A DNA stretch of 64,000 nucleotides, taken from NCBI GenBank assembly GCA_009760855.2, contig WPIO01000004.1, positions 3,602,501-3,666,500 of the forward strand. Direction: 5' to 3'. This DNA comes from Cristatella mucedo. Its lineage: Eukaryota > Bryozoa > Phylactolaemata > Cristatellidae. The notes beneath the pieces are model-generated. The model did not search any database and was not told the origin of the DNA. It saw only the letters and a list, made by a program, of their open reading frames with translations. The position numbers and the translations under genes were made by a program. Shown here piece by piece: positions 12,085 to 24,699 of the stretch (position 1 is the stretch's first letter; each line of letters begins with the position of its first letter).

Positions 12085-13560
12085 CAATAAACCCCTTGTA
12101 ATAGGCGACCTTATTTCTAAAAAGGTCTAGACCTGCTCGCCTTGACTGAAACTTGGCTAAAATTAGTAAACTGCCCGACAATTAAAGGCGCTAACCCGAC
12201 TGGTTTCTTCTTCTTTCACACTCCCTAGATCAATCACAGCTGGATTTATAGTTGCTATTATCACACGCTCGAACTTCAACTTCAAGCCATCTGCATTACC
12301 CTTGAAGCAGTCTTTTGAATCAATTGTTTTTGTCTCATCCAAAAACAAGCTTCCGATAGTGGCAGTAGTCTATCGCCCACCAGGTACCAAATCCTCCTTT
12401 ATCTCATGTGAATCGATTGCCTTGATTTCAAATGACAACAAGCTAAGGATGTGTAGCCTGTCGTCCAAGAGGTACCAAGTCTTCCTTTATCTCAGATTTC
12501 TCTGATCTCATTTCGGTTCTGTGTGCAAGAAATCAATCTTTCCTCGGTGTGGGTGATTTCATAATTCAATTTGATAACTTATATGACGCCTTCAGCACTG
12601 AGTTTCGTGCATTGACTGACTCAGTGTCTTTTGTGGCTCATGTGCTACTCATGTCCCTACTCACATCAAGGGTCACACACTCGATCAAATGTTCTCATGC
12701 AACTGCACTTTGTCATCACCAATTATTATCAAATCCTGCTTATCTGACCACGTGCAAATTTCATTCAGTCTACAATTTGTGCCCTCCTCCTTATCTAAAA
12801 TCATCTTCATCTGTGAATCGCAAAACCTCAAGACCCTTGACATCGATGCTGTCCGTGCAAGACTATCTGCTTCGCCTATGTTGCTCAATCCCCTTTCCGA
12901 CCAGTTATCATTAGTAGATTGCTGCAACACGACACTAACTGACATGCTCAACGATTTTGCACCTCTGACGAAGCGCACTGTGCGCCTCCGCCCTGACGGT
13001 CTCTGGTCTTCCACAGACACTAAACTTGCCAGGTCGCATTAAACTAGCTAAACGCATCAACTTCAAGGTTTTGTCTTTCACTTTTAGGTCACTTCGTTCT
13101 CTAGCTCCAGATTACCTATCAGATCTACTCCCCACCAGGCTAAGCATGGTACCACCCGCTTTTTGGAGTCCAACTTTTTACTTCTACAAATCTCAAATCC
13201 TTTGGAGACCGTGTCTTTAGTTCGTATGCTCCCAAAGCCTGGAACTCACTCCGGACCTGCGTCACGACATCTGCTGACTAGCCCACATTTAAAAAGAAAC
13301 TAAAAACCCATCTATTTATAACAGCATTTAGTGGGTCCCTCCGATTCTTCCTGTATGTGTTTATGCGTGCTGACACTGTGCAGGCTGCCACTAACCATAC
13401 TTGCATGCTGACCCCGTGAATGTCACCCAGTCTACATTATTCTTGTTTATTCACCACTATCGATTCGATCGTGTTTCCTTTGCAACAAATGTAAAGTCTA
13501 TAAATAGATTGAGTTCTCTGAGGGATCTATATCGTGTATTATTGTTATTATTATATTATC
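12085..13560 (+). mobile_element. LINE family 1 with endonuclease, RT core deleted
   Basis: Endonuclease signatures are visible: GLDLLALTETWL (about 12130), VVYRPPGT (12370), GDFIIQFDN (12550; family GDFNIHxDN) and CLSDHVQISF (12740). At about 13030 the sequence jumps to the C-terminal KRINFKVLSFTFRSL and then the 3' UTR and (TTA)n-like tail. The catalytic RT core is absent. Confidence 0.8.
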
Positions 13561-13689
13561 ATTAGGTCTACTAAGCACAAGCTCGAAAAGCACACAAACG
13601 ATCACGACTGACTGTCCATCAACAAGCATACGAGGACTACTGTAGATCGTACTAATTGATCCAAGCAAAGGTACGTCTAGCTTCTATAG

Positions 13690-14830
13690 AAACATGTTAA
13701 ATCACAGATGCACAATCCAAAAATGCAGACGTCGATGATCAACCATCTCTATAACCGCTTCCAGGCTAGCTCCTTACCTAATGATATTAGCGATGATCTA
13801 GCGGATCGCTTCTCCAGCTTCTTTGTCAGCAAGATAGACAAGAACAGGGAGTCCATCTCTAAGGGGGCAGCGTCGCCCCTGGAATTCTGTCCCTCAATTC
13901 TATGTAGCACCTCAATGTCTACATTCAAGCAGTTCACTAGTGACCTCGTCCAGAAGTTCAGATCCCAATCATTGAAGAAAACTAGTCCTCTGAACCCTAT
14001 TACCACTGTCCTGCTACCACAATGTACTGCTCTGCTGCTGCCGCGCATAACTAGCATCCTAAATATGTCATTAGCCTCAGTTCTTGTCCCAGCATCTTTC
14101 AAAAGGCTGTAGTCAGGCACTTCTCAAAAAGCAACGCTACACCAAGACACTTGAGCAACTTCCACCCAGTCTCCCTTCTACCGTTTTTATCAAGGACACT
14201 GGAACGAGTCGTGGCAGACCAGCTGAACTCATATATTGAAACTTCAAGCCTTACTAGTAAGTTGCACTCTGGTTATAGAACTAATCACTCTACAGAGTCA
14301 GAATCGGCCCGAAACCTAGTGGTCATAGGTGTCATGATCCAAAGTGACCTTTCATTAGACGACCACGTCAGCTCAACAGTCAAGTCTGTCTACTTTCAGC
14401 TACATGACATCGCTAAAATTAAAATTCGGGTTTGTTGAGACAGGAATACCACATCTAAATTGGTCCGTGCTTTTCTGACATCCCATCTTAACTTCTGCGA
14501 AACTCACTTCTTGCTGGTCTTATGGCCTGTGCAATCAGGCGGATACTGCAAGGCTTGTCTATTGTGAGAGCATCGCAGTTGCCACATCTCACCACTTCTA
14601 CGGGGACTTGCACTGGCTCCCAGTCAAGCAACGCATCGATTTCAAGGTTTAGTCCCCAATCCCTTGTAGGTCCCTTCCTTCTTTGGCTCCAGCCAACCTA
14701 TCAGATCTACTCCCCCCGTCAGGCTAAGCATCGTAAGCATCTAAGCATCGTAGCGTTCGCTTTTTGGAATCTAATTGTTTACCTGTACCTCGTACAAACC
14801 TTACTCTGCGTTAGCTCTCTTGTGTCATCG
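13690..14830 (+). mobile_element. LINE family 1, internal deletion of RT core
   Basis: Linker DDLADRFSSFFVSKID (13.8 kb), RT start [20 protein letters not shown] (14.16 kb), then NHSTES joined directly to ESARNLVVIGVM, skipping the FDTIDH and YADD boxes. A degraded C-terminal region follows to about 14.8 kb. No 3' tail is seen. Confidence 0.75.
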
Positions 14831-15840
14831 CAATACCTGCGGGCGCATGCGGCACTGTGGGTCCCTGGCCATCGGCAGAGAGTCTCGCTCAGGCTCTACT
14901 CATCCGCGATCAGGTGGTCCAGGAGAACCTAGATGGATTTCTGCTTACCGAAACTTGGACGACGCCTTGTTCCAGTAGCTTGTATATCTGAGACCATCCC
15001 ACTCTGGTCTCATTTTATTAGTCCATGCGTTCTGACAATGTTGGTGGTGGGGTTGCGATTGTTGTTCGTGAATCGTTTGGCTATAAGATGTGCAGTTTTT
15101 CGCATGGACCTTCGTTTAAATCCGTTGCAATCAGGTCCTCGTCAAAGACAATGCCTGTCACCGTTGCGATATCCCTACCTCTTTCTGGCAGTCTACACTT
15201 GTTTTCGGAGTGCCTCGCTGAAATATTTGTGTGTGACAGGTCGTTACTGATTGCTGGAGACTTCAGTATTTACGTTGACAACCCTATTATCAGCCAGGTC
15301 CGCTCATTGTTCGACTGTCTGGAGAATTTTTCGCTTAATCCAACGTGTTAATCATACCACCCACATCGGCGGCCATATTCTAGATCTCGTGATTACTAAG
15401 GATGTCTTCCCCACTGACCTTGTGGTGTGCCCGCTGACCCTCTCAGATCAGTGTTCGGTCTCGTTTACTGTTTCTGCTCCCTTGTACGTACATGGTAATG
15501 TCGTACTTGTCAAACGACGTAACTTACAAAGCAATGATGTGGACACATTTTTTAAATTTGTTTGTGGTGCAGGTCTTCCTAATCTGCACCCAGACTCGAC
15601 CGACAGTCTCGATACCCTCACTGATGCAGTGAACATGACACTCAGGAGTGCTCTTGACAACATGATCCTGTTCATTTTATCCTTGTACACTGTACAGAGT
15701 CGTGGAGATTCCTTTCAATTTATAAGAAAAAAACTTCAAAAATGCGCCGTGTTAAGCCTTGAACGTCGTTTTAAGAAGTCTGGATCGGATGCAGATCTAG
15801 TAAATTTCAAAGATTTCCTTCGTGTTTACACCCGGAAGCT

Positions 15841-15925
15841 TAATAATTATTATTAATATTAGTATATTAGTATTAATATTATTATTAGTAGTAGTAGTAG
15901 TAGTAGTATATTAGTATAATATTAG
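15841..15925. repeat. (ATT/AGT)n microsatellite
   Basis: TTATTATTAATATTAG grading into AGTAGTAGT, within LINE family 2. Confidence 0.85.
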
Positions 15926-15983
15926 TCAGGGCTTCTTTTTTCACTCAAAAAATTGATTCCCACCAGTCGGACCCAAAAAGTAT

Positions 15984-16060
15984 TTATAATAATAATAATA
16001 ATGCACTTGATAAAGCACCCTCAGAGAACTCAATCTCTTTCTAGGCGCTTTACATTTGTA
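15984..16060 (-). mobile_element. LINE family 1 scrap nested in LINE family 2
   Basis: (TAA)n then GCACTTGATAAAGCACCCTC and TCTAGGCGCTTTACATTTG. It interrupts family 2 between its endonuclease and RT halves, so family 1 was active after this family 2 insertion. Confidence 0.75.
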
Positions 16061-17999
16061 TTTTATTAAACAGTAAACAATTTACAGGCCAATGCTGATA
16101 GGTCTGACTCCGCAGATATTTACGGCTCAGCCGAAAGGTTTTCAGCCTTCTTTACTGAAATAATTATGCACATTCGGGCCTCCATAAAGCCCCCTCCGAG
16201 TAAAGCAATCGTGTAGTCACAACCTGTGACCCTCCTTAAATGGTTTTCCGAGGTTTCTGCATGCGAAGTGGCTACCTTAATAACGTCTAGTAAAAAGAGC
16301 TCGTCTCCTGAAGACCATATGTTATCATCTCTGTGGTCTTCACTGGCAGACCAACTTAGCCCTGCCATTACCGAGATTTGTAATGCTTCTTTGGAAAAAG
16401 GGGTGGTACCCAAGTCCTTCAAATCGGTTATCCTTGGACCGATACTTAAAAAGCCTGGATTAGATACAGAGGTTCTTGCAAACTACCGCCCAGTTTCCCG
16501 TTTTTATTTCTTGTCAAAGATTCTTGAAAGAATTGTCGCCAAGCAGCTGGTTGCACATATTGAAAATAATTAAATGTCAGAAACATTTCAATGAGGGTTC
16601 AAGAGGTAGCATTGCTCTGAAACTGCTCTCCTCCGTGGTAACAGTGAGATTCCAAGTGGAAATGATGATGGGAATTCAGTGCCCTAACTCTGATAGATCT
16701 GTCAGCTGCCTTTGACACCATTGATCACGACGTTCTTCTTGGACGATTGAGAACAACGATCGGTCTGGCAGACGAGGCACTGGCGTGGTATAAATCGTAT
16801 TTTTCTGACTGTTCAATCCGTGTCATGTGGGAGTCAGGTCTCAAACACGAGACGGGTCACCTGTGAAGTCCTTCAAGGGTCCGTACTCGGTCCCTTGCTG
16901 TTCTCCATTTATAATCAACCTCTGGGGAAAGTGATTAAGGCCCATGGAATAGTATGTCACTTTTATGCTGACAATACTCAGCTGTATTTATCATTCAAAC
17001 CGTCGGAATCTGCTGCTGCAGCTGATAAACTGAATGCTAGCCTTGCCGACATTCGATCCTGAATGTCGGAAAACTTCTTGAAACTAAATGACGATAAAAT
17101 CAAACTGCTGCTCGTAGGACACCCTAAGCGTGTGGCTAGATTAAAAGGCTTTGCTCTTCTAATAGATGATGCTATTTCGCGACCATCACCACGTGCTCAA
17201 AATTTAGGTGTCGTTTACGACAGCTGCCTCAATTTTAAAAGCTTCATTCAGAAAACTGCTTCTACAGCTAGCCATCACGTCGAATCCCTATCAAAGATTA
17301 GGAGCTGTCTTCCACAGTTGCTTGTAAAAAATTTAACTACCTCCTTGGTTCTAACTCGGCTTAATTATTGAGATTCCTTATTGACTGGGCTGCCAAAGAA
17401 AGCTATTAGGCCACTGCAGCAGACTATGAATATGGCTGCAAGGCTAGTCTTCAAGTCCCAGCGGTTTGAGCACGTGTATCCTTTGCTAAAAGAGATGGAT
17501 GCCAGCCGGTTGAGCAACAGATACAGAGCAAAGTTTCTACGCTGACCCACAAGGCCCGCCACGGCTAGGCTCCTCCATACCTAGCTGAACTGCTGCATCA
17601 GTTTCAGCCTCCTCGTGCCCTCAGCTCCTGTATGGACAATAAATTAGCTGTTCCACTCCTCCGCTTAAAAACCGTTGGCGACAGAAGCTTTCGCTCTGCA
17701 GGTCCCAGACTGTGGAACTCGCTTCCACAATTCTTACGCAACGACAATAACCCTCCTACTGCCGACTATGGCTCATCTTTTTCAGCGGTCCTGAGTTGCT
17801 GCTTCCATGCTACTCACTACCTCAACTGCTCTCCTGACTCTGCAATGCTTCCCACTTTCTCTTTGTTGCGTGAGACGAAGTCTGTTGGGTACCGAATGCG
17901 TACCGAAAGCCGCTTAGGCAGTGAGTGCGCTATGCAAAACTCTCCTGCGTAACACCCACATAGTATTTATGGCTTTGTGGAATTACAGACGGAGATACA

Positions 18000-19560
18000 T
18001 TACATTACGCTACTTTTTAGCAGCGCTGGGGCGTATTTATTGAGAGCGCATGGTCAGGAATGCTTCGCGTCCAATGTCTTGGAATGAAAAGAAACCTTAA
18101 TAACGGCCATGCTTAAATGATACCTGGAACTCGGTGCTTGCTCGGTACAAGTTAAACTGTGGTGAAAACTATAGAGACTGCATGGCGAGCAACACGTAGG
18201 AAGTCCTTGCCATCTAATCAAACAGCCCGTTTCAAGCATATTTAATTCGTCCATCTGTCCGCAAGAATTTAAAATTCCAAAGGAGTTCGTGACTGCCTCT
18301 GGAAGAATCTGCTTCCTCGCGGTTTCGGGCGGGGGTCTCTTAGGACGGCGACTTAGCTTTCTTTTTTTCTTTTTTCTTTTCTCTTTCTCTTTCACTTTAG
18401 CTTTCTCTTTCTCTTTCATTCTTTCTTAAACAATTTTGCGACAGGCTTTTACCTGTAGAGTCAGTCCTGGCTGGACAACGGAACTTGCTCGATCCTTTCG
18501 CGTGCTTGACTCACTTCTCCTTGGCCGCTCCGGCTTGGCATGTTCTTCTGCTGCTGTAGCCTCTGACGTTGATTTTGGCTCTTTCTTTCCTGCCGACCTT
18601 CAACGCTACTTCATCTTCGTAGCTCTGAGGGGGCCTGGTGACTTTCACTCGAACCTGCAGTGGCATATGATGGCGGAGCCTGATGCAGGACGCTCACCAA
18701 CGACCTTGGTCGTGAATTACAAGCACCTTACCCTTAGGCTAAGACCCAGGGGCAATTCTCCTTTCTTTAGTTCAGATGTACGTACGAACTTTTGTCGTAG
18801 AGCACTACCTTGCGACGATCAAATATACTATAGATGCTAGTGTGAGAATTTTGACGTCCTTTGAGAATAAGGTGCGGATTCGTATTAGAATAGACACCCT
18901 GTTTTGATTTAATTTCTTCGTGTTTGGCTTGCATATGTGGAGACTGCTGCAAACTTTAATAATATAACATAGTAATAAAAAACGCTTCTATAGCACTTCA
19001 AGAGAACAAATTCTATTTAAGGTACCTCACATGGGCTGAAAATGAACATTCAATCGGTAGCTATAATGTGTACAATTTCAAAGCGCACAAAATAGTACAA
19101 CTCCATGGGCGTAGCAAAGGTTTAAGAAACAGGTGTGAGTTTTCTAGCTTTTTCTGGAATGAATTTTACGTTGATTGCGGGTGGTTATTTAGAGAACCTG
19201 GAAGGTACCCTTTGTCCGACCGCCATTTGAAGCTTTTACTTAGAATTTTTGCAAACATGCAGCCCTTGCGAGCTTTACACGAATGTGCGAATGAGCGTCT
19301 ACCTCACAGGCAAAATTCCAACGGAGTGCAAATTTTTTAGACACTTGCGGAAAATGGTAGCGATTGTCCGAAGTGGCGATTCTCCTAAAATTGGTCTAAG
19401 TTTCGCCGCAATGTTTACAAAAGGCTTACAAGATTCGAAATGCTACCACCAAAGTCAAGGAAATGTAGGTTGGCCACAGCACCTAACGTCTACGTGAGCA
19501 GGTGCATGAGCCAACTGGCTATGACGAGTAATGGCAAACAAAGTACCACACACTGTCTTG
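18000..19560. other. no recognised gene; pyrimidine tract and open frames
   Basis: An imperfect CTTTCTCTTT tract lies at 18354-18428. Next to it a 134-codon plus-strand frame (18436-18840) runs through mixed sequence, and a Lys-rich minus frame is the antisense of the tract. Neither shows a known domain. Confidence 0.35.
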
Positions 19561-19561
19561 C

Positions 19562-19747
19562 CATGGTCTGGGTGACTGAACAAGCGAAAGATACCTAATT
19601 GTTGCATCCAGTTCTTTGAGAACTAGTTACGACAAAGTCACCTTGGCCGCCAGCCACTGGATTTGACCACGACACGCCTGGGCACGAATTCGGGAAGCAG
19701 TCGTCCGCTTGGGGCCCATAGCCACCAGCTTGCGCCGTCACACGGCT
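19562..19747 (-). pseudogene. exon A, copy 2 (in-frame stop, GC donor)
   Basis: Sixty-two codons between GCCGGCAG and ATG|GCAAGA, phase 0 at both ends. It reads AQAGGYGPQADDC, FPNSCPGVSWS, GGQGDFVVTSSQRTG, then CNN-stop-VSFAC. The TAG stands exactly where the other copies have Tyr, and the donor is GC rather than GT. It is either a dead copy or an exon that is normally skipped. Confidence 0.6.
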
Positions 19748-19889
19748 CTGCCGGCAATGAAAGAGCATGGCGTTAAACCCGATTGGCGATTAACGCATCT
19801 TCAGCATCATCACGTGATCATCGCGTGCGAGCCGGGCTAACCGAGCGTAAAGCAGGGCACGAATCTGCAAGACACGTAGCTTATCTTGC

Positions 19890-19990
19890 GCCGACCATAG
19901 CCGCGCCCCACTGACCACTGCCCCACTGACCATTGCCCCGCTGACCATGCGCCGACCATTGCCGCGCCCCACTGCGCCCCGCTGCGAAGC
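19890..19990. repeat. short GC-rich minisatellite
   Basis: About six imperfect units of CCACTGACCATTGCC type. Local and degenerate. Confidence 0.6.
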
Positions 19991-20091
19991 TCGCTCAGAA
20001 TCCGATCAGAGCGGCGAAATGAATGAGCGGAGCTTGGACTCGTGCGGGGCAGGCAAGCCCAGGGCACCGTTGCCTGGGCTTGCCAACGCCT

Positions 20092-20330
20092 TAATAATAA
20101 TAATAATATAATAATAATGCACTTGATAAAGCGCCCTCAGAGAACTTAATCTCTTTCTAGGCGCTTTACACTTGCTGCAAAGGGAAATGCAATTGAATGG
20201 TAAGTAAAATCATGCTTTAAAAACAAGCAAAATGTATATAATGGTTAGGGGTGACATGCACAGGGTCAGCATGCAAATGTGGTTAGTGGCAGCATGCACA
20301 GTGTCAGCACGCATAAGCACATAAAGGCCT
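20092..20330 (-). mobile_element. LINE family 1, 3' end
   Basis: (TAA)n tail, GCACTTGATAAAGCGCCCTC, then the 3' UTR to ATAAGCACATAAAGG. 5'-truncated. Confidence 0.8.
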
Positions 20331-20846
20331 TCTGGTTAAATCTTGTCAGTTGCATCCGTTGGCAAGGTGGTTTACATGCACTGACGCTTGCAGCCACGTA
20401 ATACCTCAAGGCCAACACCAAATGCGTGTGCCTGCCACCAGGTGCAGCTGAACGCACGCCCGTAACAGAACACTGCCGAACTGTGCGAACGCAAGGCTGA
20501 AGCCTCTAGCAGTTTCCACAGTAAACGCTAGTGCAAAAGTAGAAGCGATGACAATTTGTGGACGGAGCTCACTGTTTGAAAATCGGCCACGCCCTCCGAT
20601 TCGCAGAAAATCTCACCAAGTTCCCTCGTTGGACGCGATAGCCTTTATAGGACTACGCACAGCTATTTCGCTGCGACGAGTAATAAAAGAAATTAAACTC
20701 GCTGTGCGGCTATCTCACGAAGACCGGAAAGCCGAGAAGCGCTCTAGCTTTCGCAGTCTGCGATGCAGAGCGACTGTACCGGTCCCAGTCTCATATTCTT
20801 AGGTTCGACGCTTTTCTTAGGTCGGCAGGGGGCGGAACCACGTGCC

Positions 20847-22217
20847 AGCCGACCTGTTCGAACACGCTGAAAATTTGCCCGAACGGTCAGCTCTTGCAAC
20901 AATCGTCATCGTTGCAGGTTGTTGCAATGTTTGTCGCGGGATTACTAGTCGTGTTGGCCTCGGCGTCATCTTCAGCACACAAATGATGACGCTTTCATGG
21001 AAAGAATCGTTCCGTCGCTGCGAGACTTTTACCTCACGGTCTTTGATTAGCAAAGAACTCGCTTCAAAGCCACGGGATGTTCTCGTCGCCGACCTGGCTT
21101 GCAGGCTCAACGAGCCGAGGAGTGACGCTTTTTCTTTGCTCTGTGGACGCAATGTTGTATTGCTGTCCGACTCAGTGGGTGCCGGATATTCGCGCATGGC
21201 ACCCCCCTGCAATGTGACAGCTATTAATATAGGAATTAAGATTTGTAGTAATTCGAACAGTTCGGAATGTAGCCTCTGAGGACGAAGTGAAGGCCATGAA
21301 AACACTCTCGCTTCGCTGTTTCGTCCAATTACTGCACGAGATAAGACCGAAGCTCGCTGTCCGAGCGCCTTCCGAGCAGCTGCCGAGTCTCGGCTTTTGT
21401 ATTTTCGTTCCCGGTGTCCACCAGTTGCCTTGTTGTCGCTTTAAGTGTCGGAGCTGCCCTGCAATCGCAATTCGTGAAAAATAAGGATGCTAACAAAGTT
21501 CTACTCGAAGTGCCAATCCATAGGACACGGCGAAGTGACAGGTATCATGCAATCGCAAGAATTGTCTGGACTTTGGCGGGGGGGGGGGGGGGGCTGAAAA
21601 CTTACGTTGCCTGGACCGACCCTATCGAGAGTGAAGGGGGCGGCTAAACTTTGGGCGCCGTGGTCGGGTAGGCTCGACGCTGAGCGGGAGGGGGTGCAGC
21701 ATGGCAGCCCCTTTCGTCACACTCAGAGAGCGTACATGCATACTGATTAGATTCGTACAGGCATACTGATTAGATGCGCATTATCTTCTCTGATCTGTCG
21801 GTTGCCAAGAGAGGCGCCGGTCATAGGTGGAGCCAATTCGTCCGATAAGCGGCAGCCTGCAGGAATCGCCTTAATCTGTAATTAGAGCTCACTGCCTGTG
21901 GACTGGCTTCGCTGAGTCATAGCAGAGCTGCACGTCTATTGCACGTCACTCCCTGAAGTACTGGTCGCCATCTTGCCACGTGACGGAAGTGCCGCGTTAC
22001 GGATGAACGAACGGACTTTCTCTCTTTAATTAGTAGGGCTCGGCGTGTTTGGCCGCTTACGGTGACGGAGGCTGAAGGGAGGAAGGCTGAAGATGAAGGA
22101 GGCCAGAGGCTTCTCGATTTGCACTTTGGCCGTCCGACAGACTGATCCAAGTTGAGCGCTCCATGGCCAAACCAAGCGAAAGCCGACATTACTTAGACAG
22201 CAGCTTCGACCGTAGCG
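20847..22217 (+). repeat. long inverted repeat, left arm
   Basis: Reverse complement of 25836-27200, about 1.37 kb and nearly identical. Visible differences are a G-run length change near 21580, a few single substitutions, and a cluster within about 70 bases of the outer edge. No target duplication or transposase is seen, so an inverted segmental duplication is favoured over a foldback transposon. The arm is rich in CpG. Confidence 0.9.
21966..21982 (-). promoter_or_regulatory. promoter-like motif cluster, left arm
   Basis: Read on the minus strand: CACGTG (E-box), then AAGATGGCGACC (YY1-like, containing ATGGCG), with CTTCCG (ETS-like) just upstream. The same cluster is in the right arm, both pointing outward. 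Typical of housekeeping promoters; use here is inferred. Confidence 0.45.
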
Positions 22218-22900
22218 AAGGCAGTTTCACTGCATTTTGCATCCAGAATGTCCCGTCGATGACCAAACTTAAAGTTGTGTGTCCATACAGCGATTTAGTG
22301 GATTAAATATATCTGACCGCGCTGAAGGACGGCAACAAAACTCCTAGCAGCCGAAAAATAAAGTGCAAAATTGTGAAGCTAAAAGGCAAATGGAGAAGCC
22401 CGCTGAAGGCAGCTCAAGATTTTAAATGAAAGCATGCACGTTCCTATCTACAGAGGACATTGTCTTCGTCAAAGGTATATCTTCTGTAGCTGCTCAAAGC
22501 CACGGGCGATCACATGGATGACGGTTGATATGGACTTGCTATGCTGAGCTGTGGGCGCTTTTCGTTACTGCCGTGGTATACTGCATCCGGTTGGCCCGTT
22601 CTGATCAATTCCGCAGGCTTCGAGAGCAACCGCAGGAGGTCGTGGGCCGGCCTGCTCCGCCATTCCTCCTGGAGGGTGGAGGTCAGAGGTCGCCAGTTTG
22701 CTTCGTACAGTATCGACGTCCAGAGAAACGCATTCGAGAGAGAATTGAAACGGCGTGGCTTATAGTCGAAAGGATGCGGTGGCTAATTGAATTGGAAGGC
22801 CGAGATTTTGGTTGGATTTCAGATGCACATTTTTATAGCTACCACTTGGTGTTACTTCGTACAGACAAGGAGTACACGTATTGCACATACGTACGAGTGT
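22218..22900. other. no recognised feature
   Basis: A 144-codon plus-strand open frame (22525-22956) has no recognised domain and runs into Tc1-derived sequence. Confidence 0.35.
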
Positions 22901-24455
22901 ACACACCCTCTCTAAGGTCTCGTTCCACGCGGAATGATGACGCCGATGGCTTTTGACAGCATACAGAAGAATGCAGCTTGAATTTCCGCGCATTATTTAC
23001 TAAATGAAGGCTTCGCTTCTTGCGTATGTAAAGATATTATTTACCGTGCAAGCTATTTTATAGGAAGTAGGGCCTCCACGGTTTTTATTAGCCTCTCTGA
23101 CATGCTGCGGCATCGAGTCCGTTAACCTCTTTCAAGTCTCTGATGTAATTTTACCCCAGCAGTGTGGCAGCTGGCTAAGGAGCTCTTGCGGAGTCGCGGC
23201 AGGCACAGAATCGAACCTAGATATCACCCTAACCGCCTCCAAAGACACTCCGTGGGATTTAGGGCAGCCTACTGACTCAGCTCAAGTATGCGGGCTGTCG
23301 AACGTTTCATTGCGCGTTCCTAAATTTGCATATTGCTGCGTGATCAGGTGCCATTGCCCAAAACTGAACAAGCAGGTACAATAATCCTCAGAGTTAAGGA
23401 TTCCACCCCTGTAGTAAACATGGTCACAGCTTTCAATATAACTAAGACTGCACTTCACGTTTTGTAGAAAACCTGGTTTCTCAGCCCGGTGCATTTGTCG
23501 TTTTTCACAGGGTTTTGATCTCAAGTGATGGCCCAAGCATGCTATGTCCTTATGCTAGGCTTTCGAATGGGTGCACTAATCCGTTTGTTGGTCATTGAAT
23601 GTTCTTTATTTTCCAGTCATTTGCTAATACTTGAAGTGGAGAATCTGCCGCACCGTCCAATTCTGAAAGCTGTAGTCCCGCCGAGCTGGTTTGGTCTAGC
23701 GGTTAAGGTGCTCGCTCTGACCAAGGTCTGACTGAGGTCGTGGGCTCGAGCCCCGAGGCATATGTGAAGCGCCTGAATAGAGATTAATTTCTCTTGGGGC
23801 GCTATATAAATGAGTTATATTATTTATATTTATATATAATTGTTCCTATATAACTCATGACCCCGACAGCTGCGTCCGCAGCAAGTTTTTGCTGTGTGCT
23901 CTGGGTCACTGTCCTGCTGCTAAATTTAATCGTGCCCCACAAGAGCTCTAGCACTTGGAATCCAAGCATATTTTATACCACCGGTGTACGCATGCTGGTC
24001 CACAGGTCCATTAATAAGGTGGAGGACTCCGATGGAGGATACAGGAGCAGAAGCCGTAACCCCAAACCGTAGCACTCCGAAAACCAAATTACACCGTTGT
24101 CTGGAGACAATCAGGGCGGTACTCTCATATTTACCCGTAGACATACGAATGTTCTTCGCTTGCTTTTAGCGAAAAGCATGAATTTCAACTCGTTGGTCCA
24201 TTAAACTCGACTCCAGTCATCTGCTGTGTAGTAGCTCTGTAAGCAAAGGCCTGCGTTTGGCGACCCTTCTCAAGACCCCGTGCCTGGCAAGCCTCAGGCG
24301 CACTGCCTCTATGCTTATGACCGCGCCGGTAGTTATCACCAGTGACTGAGAAAGCTCCCGGAGGATGCCTTCCGTCGCCAGTGCGTTCAGAGCGAAAGTC
24401 GTTCCGCCGGATTGTCATCCTTAGCCGACCTGAACGTGGTCTACTTGCCATCCTG
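22900..24455 (-). mobile_element. Tc1-type DNA transposon, broken
   Basis: Minus-strand transposase pieces in order: RPRSGRLRMTIRRNDFRSER (about 24445), LINGPVDQHAYTGG then QQDSDPEHTAK (about 23.95-23.88 kb; second catalytic Asp), and a C-terminal piece with ALNPTECLW (family LNPIExLW) and KRLTDSM-like remains at about 23.1-23.3 kb. Stops and frameshifts throughout, and a SINE is inserted at 23.68-23.82 kb. Confidence 0.75.
23679..23818 (+). mobile_element. tRNA-headed SINE, family 1
   Basis: GCCGAGCTGGTTTGGTCTAG head with an A-box-like stretch, a B-box-like GGGCTCGAGCCCC, then a LINE-like tail (GAAGCGCCTGAATAGAG and GGGGCGCTATATAAAT). Inserted in the Tc1 remnant. Other copies at 54.0, 61.1 and (minus) 31.5 kb. 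Confidence 0.8.
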
Positions 24456-24481
24456 CAGTGCGTTTTGAACTTATTAATAAT

Positions 24482-24655
24482 GTAGCCGTGATGGCATACT
24501 AGGTCAGGCGGGTGCTTTTCACGACCTCGGTCCCCAGGTCGTGGGCTCGAATCTTGCAGTGGGTGATCCTTTATCGCCGCTGAAAGTGGTGGCGATAGCC
24601 GTAAAGGCTCTTCTGTCGCAATACGAAAGAGGCTGTTAAATCAGCTAGTATTTAT
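24482..24655 (+). mobile_element. tRNA-headed SINE, family 2
   Basis: GTAGCCGTGATGGCATACTA head, GTGGGCTCGAATCTTGC as a B-box-like block, GCGATAGCCGTAAAGGCTCT and the AGGCTGTTAAATCAGCTAGT end. Confidence 0.78.
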
Positions 24656-24699
24656 TTTGTTTCATTTTTTAATTGCAGCTCGCCGCTGTATGGCCGATT

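Larger units (their letters stand above)
14890..17998 (+). mobile_element. LINE family 2, near full length, inactivated
   Basis: An element of about 3.1 kb co-linear with the copy at 43.9 kb. Endonuclease: DNVGGGVAIVV, GGHILDLVITKD and [68 protein letters not shown] (YADD changed to YADN), then FLKLNDDKIKLL and SFRSAGPRLWNSLPQFLRN. It ends GGAGATACATTACATTAC. Many stops and shifts; a family 1 scrap is inserted at 15984-16060. Confidence 0.85.

Noticed and set aside
18054-18419. Lys-rich minus frame (KEKEKAKVKEKEK)
   Set aside because: Antisense of a pyrimidine tract; no donor fits the more complex part that follows.
20817-21305. 162-codon minus frame in the left inverted-repeat arm as a gene
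   Set aside because: The same bases are open on the other strand, and arm-to-arm differences show no synonymous bias; described under the repeat instead.
22525-22956. 144-codon plus frame as a membrane protein
   Set aside because: One hydrophobic patch, no recognised domain, and the end overlaps Tc1-derived sequence.
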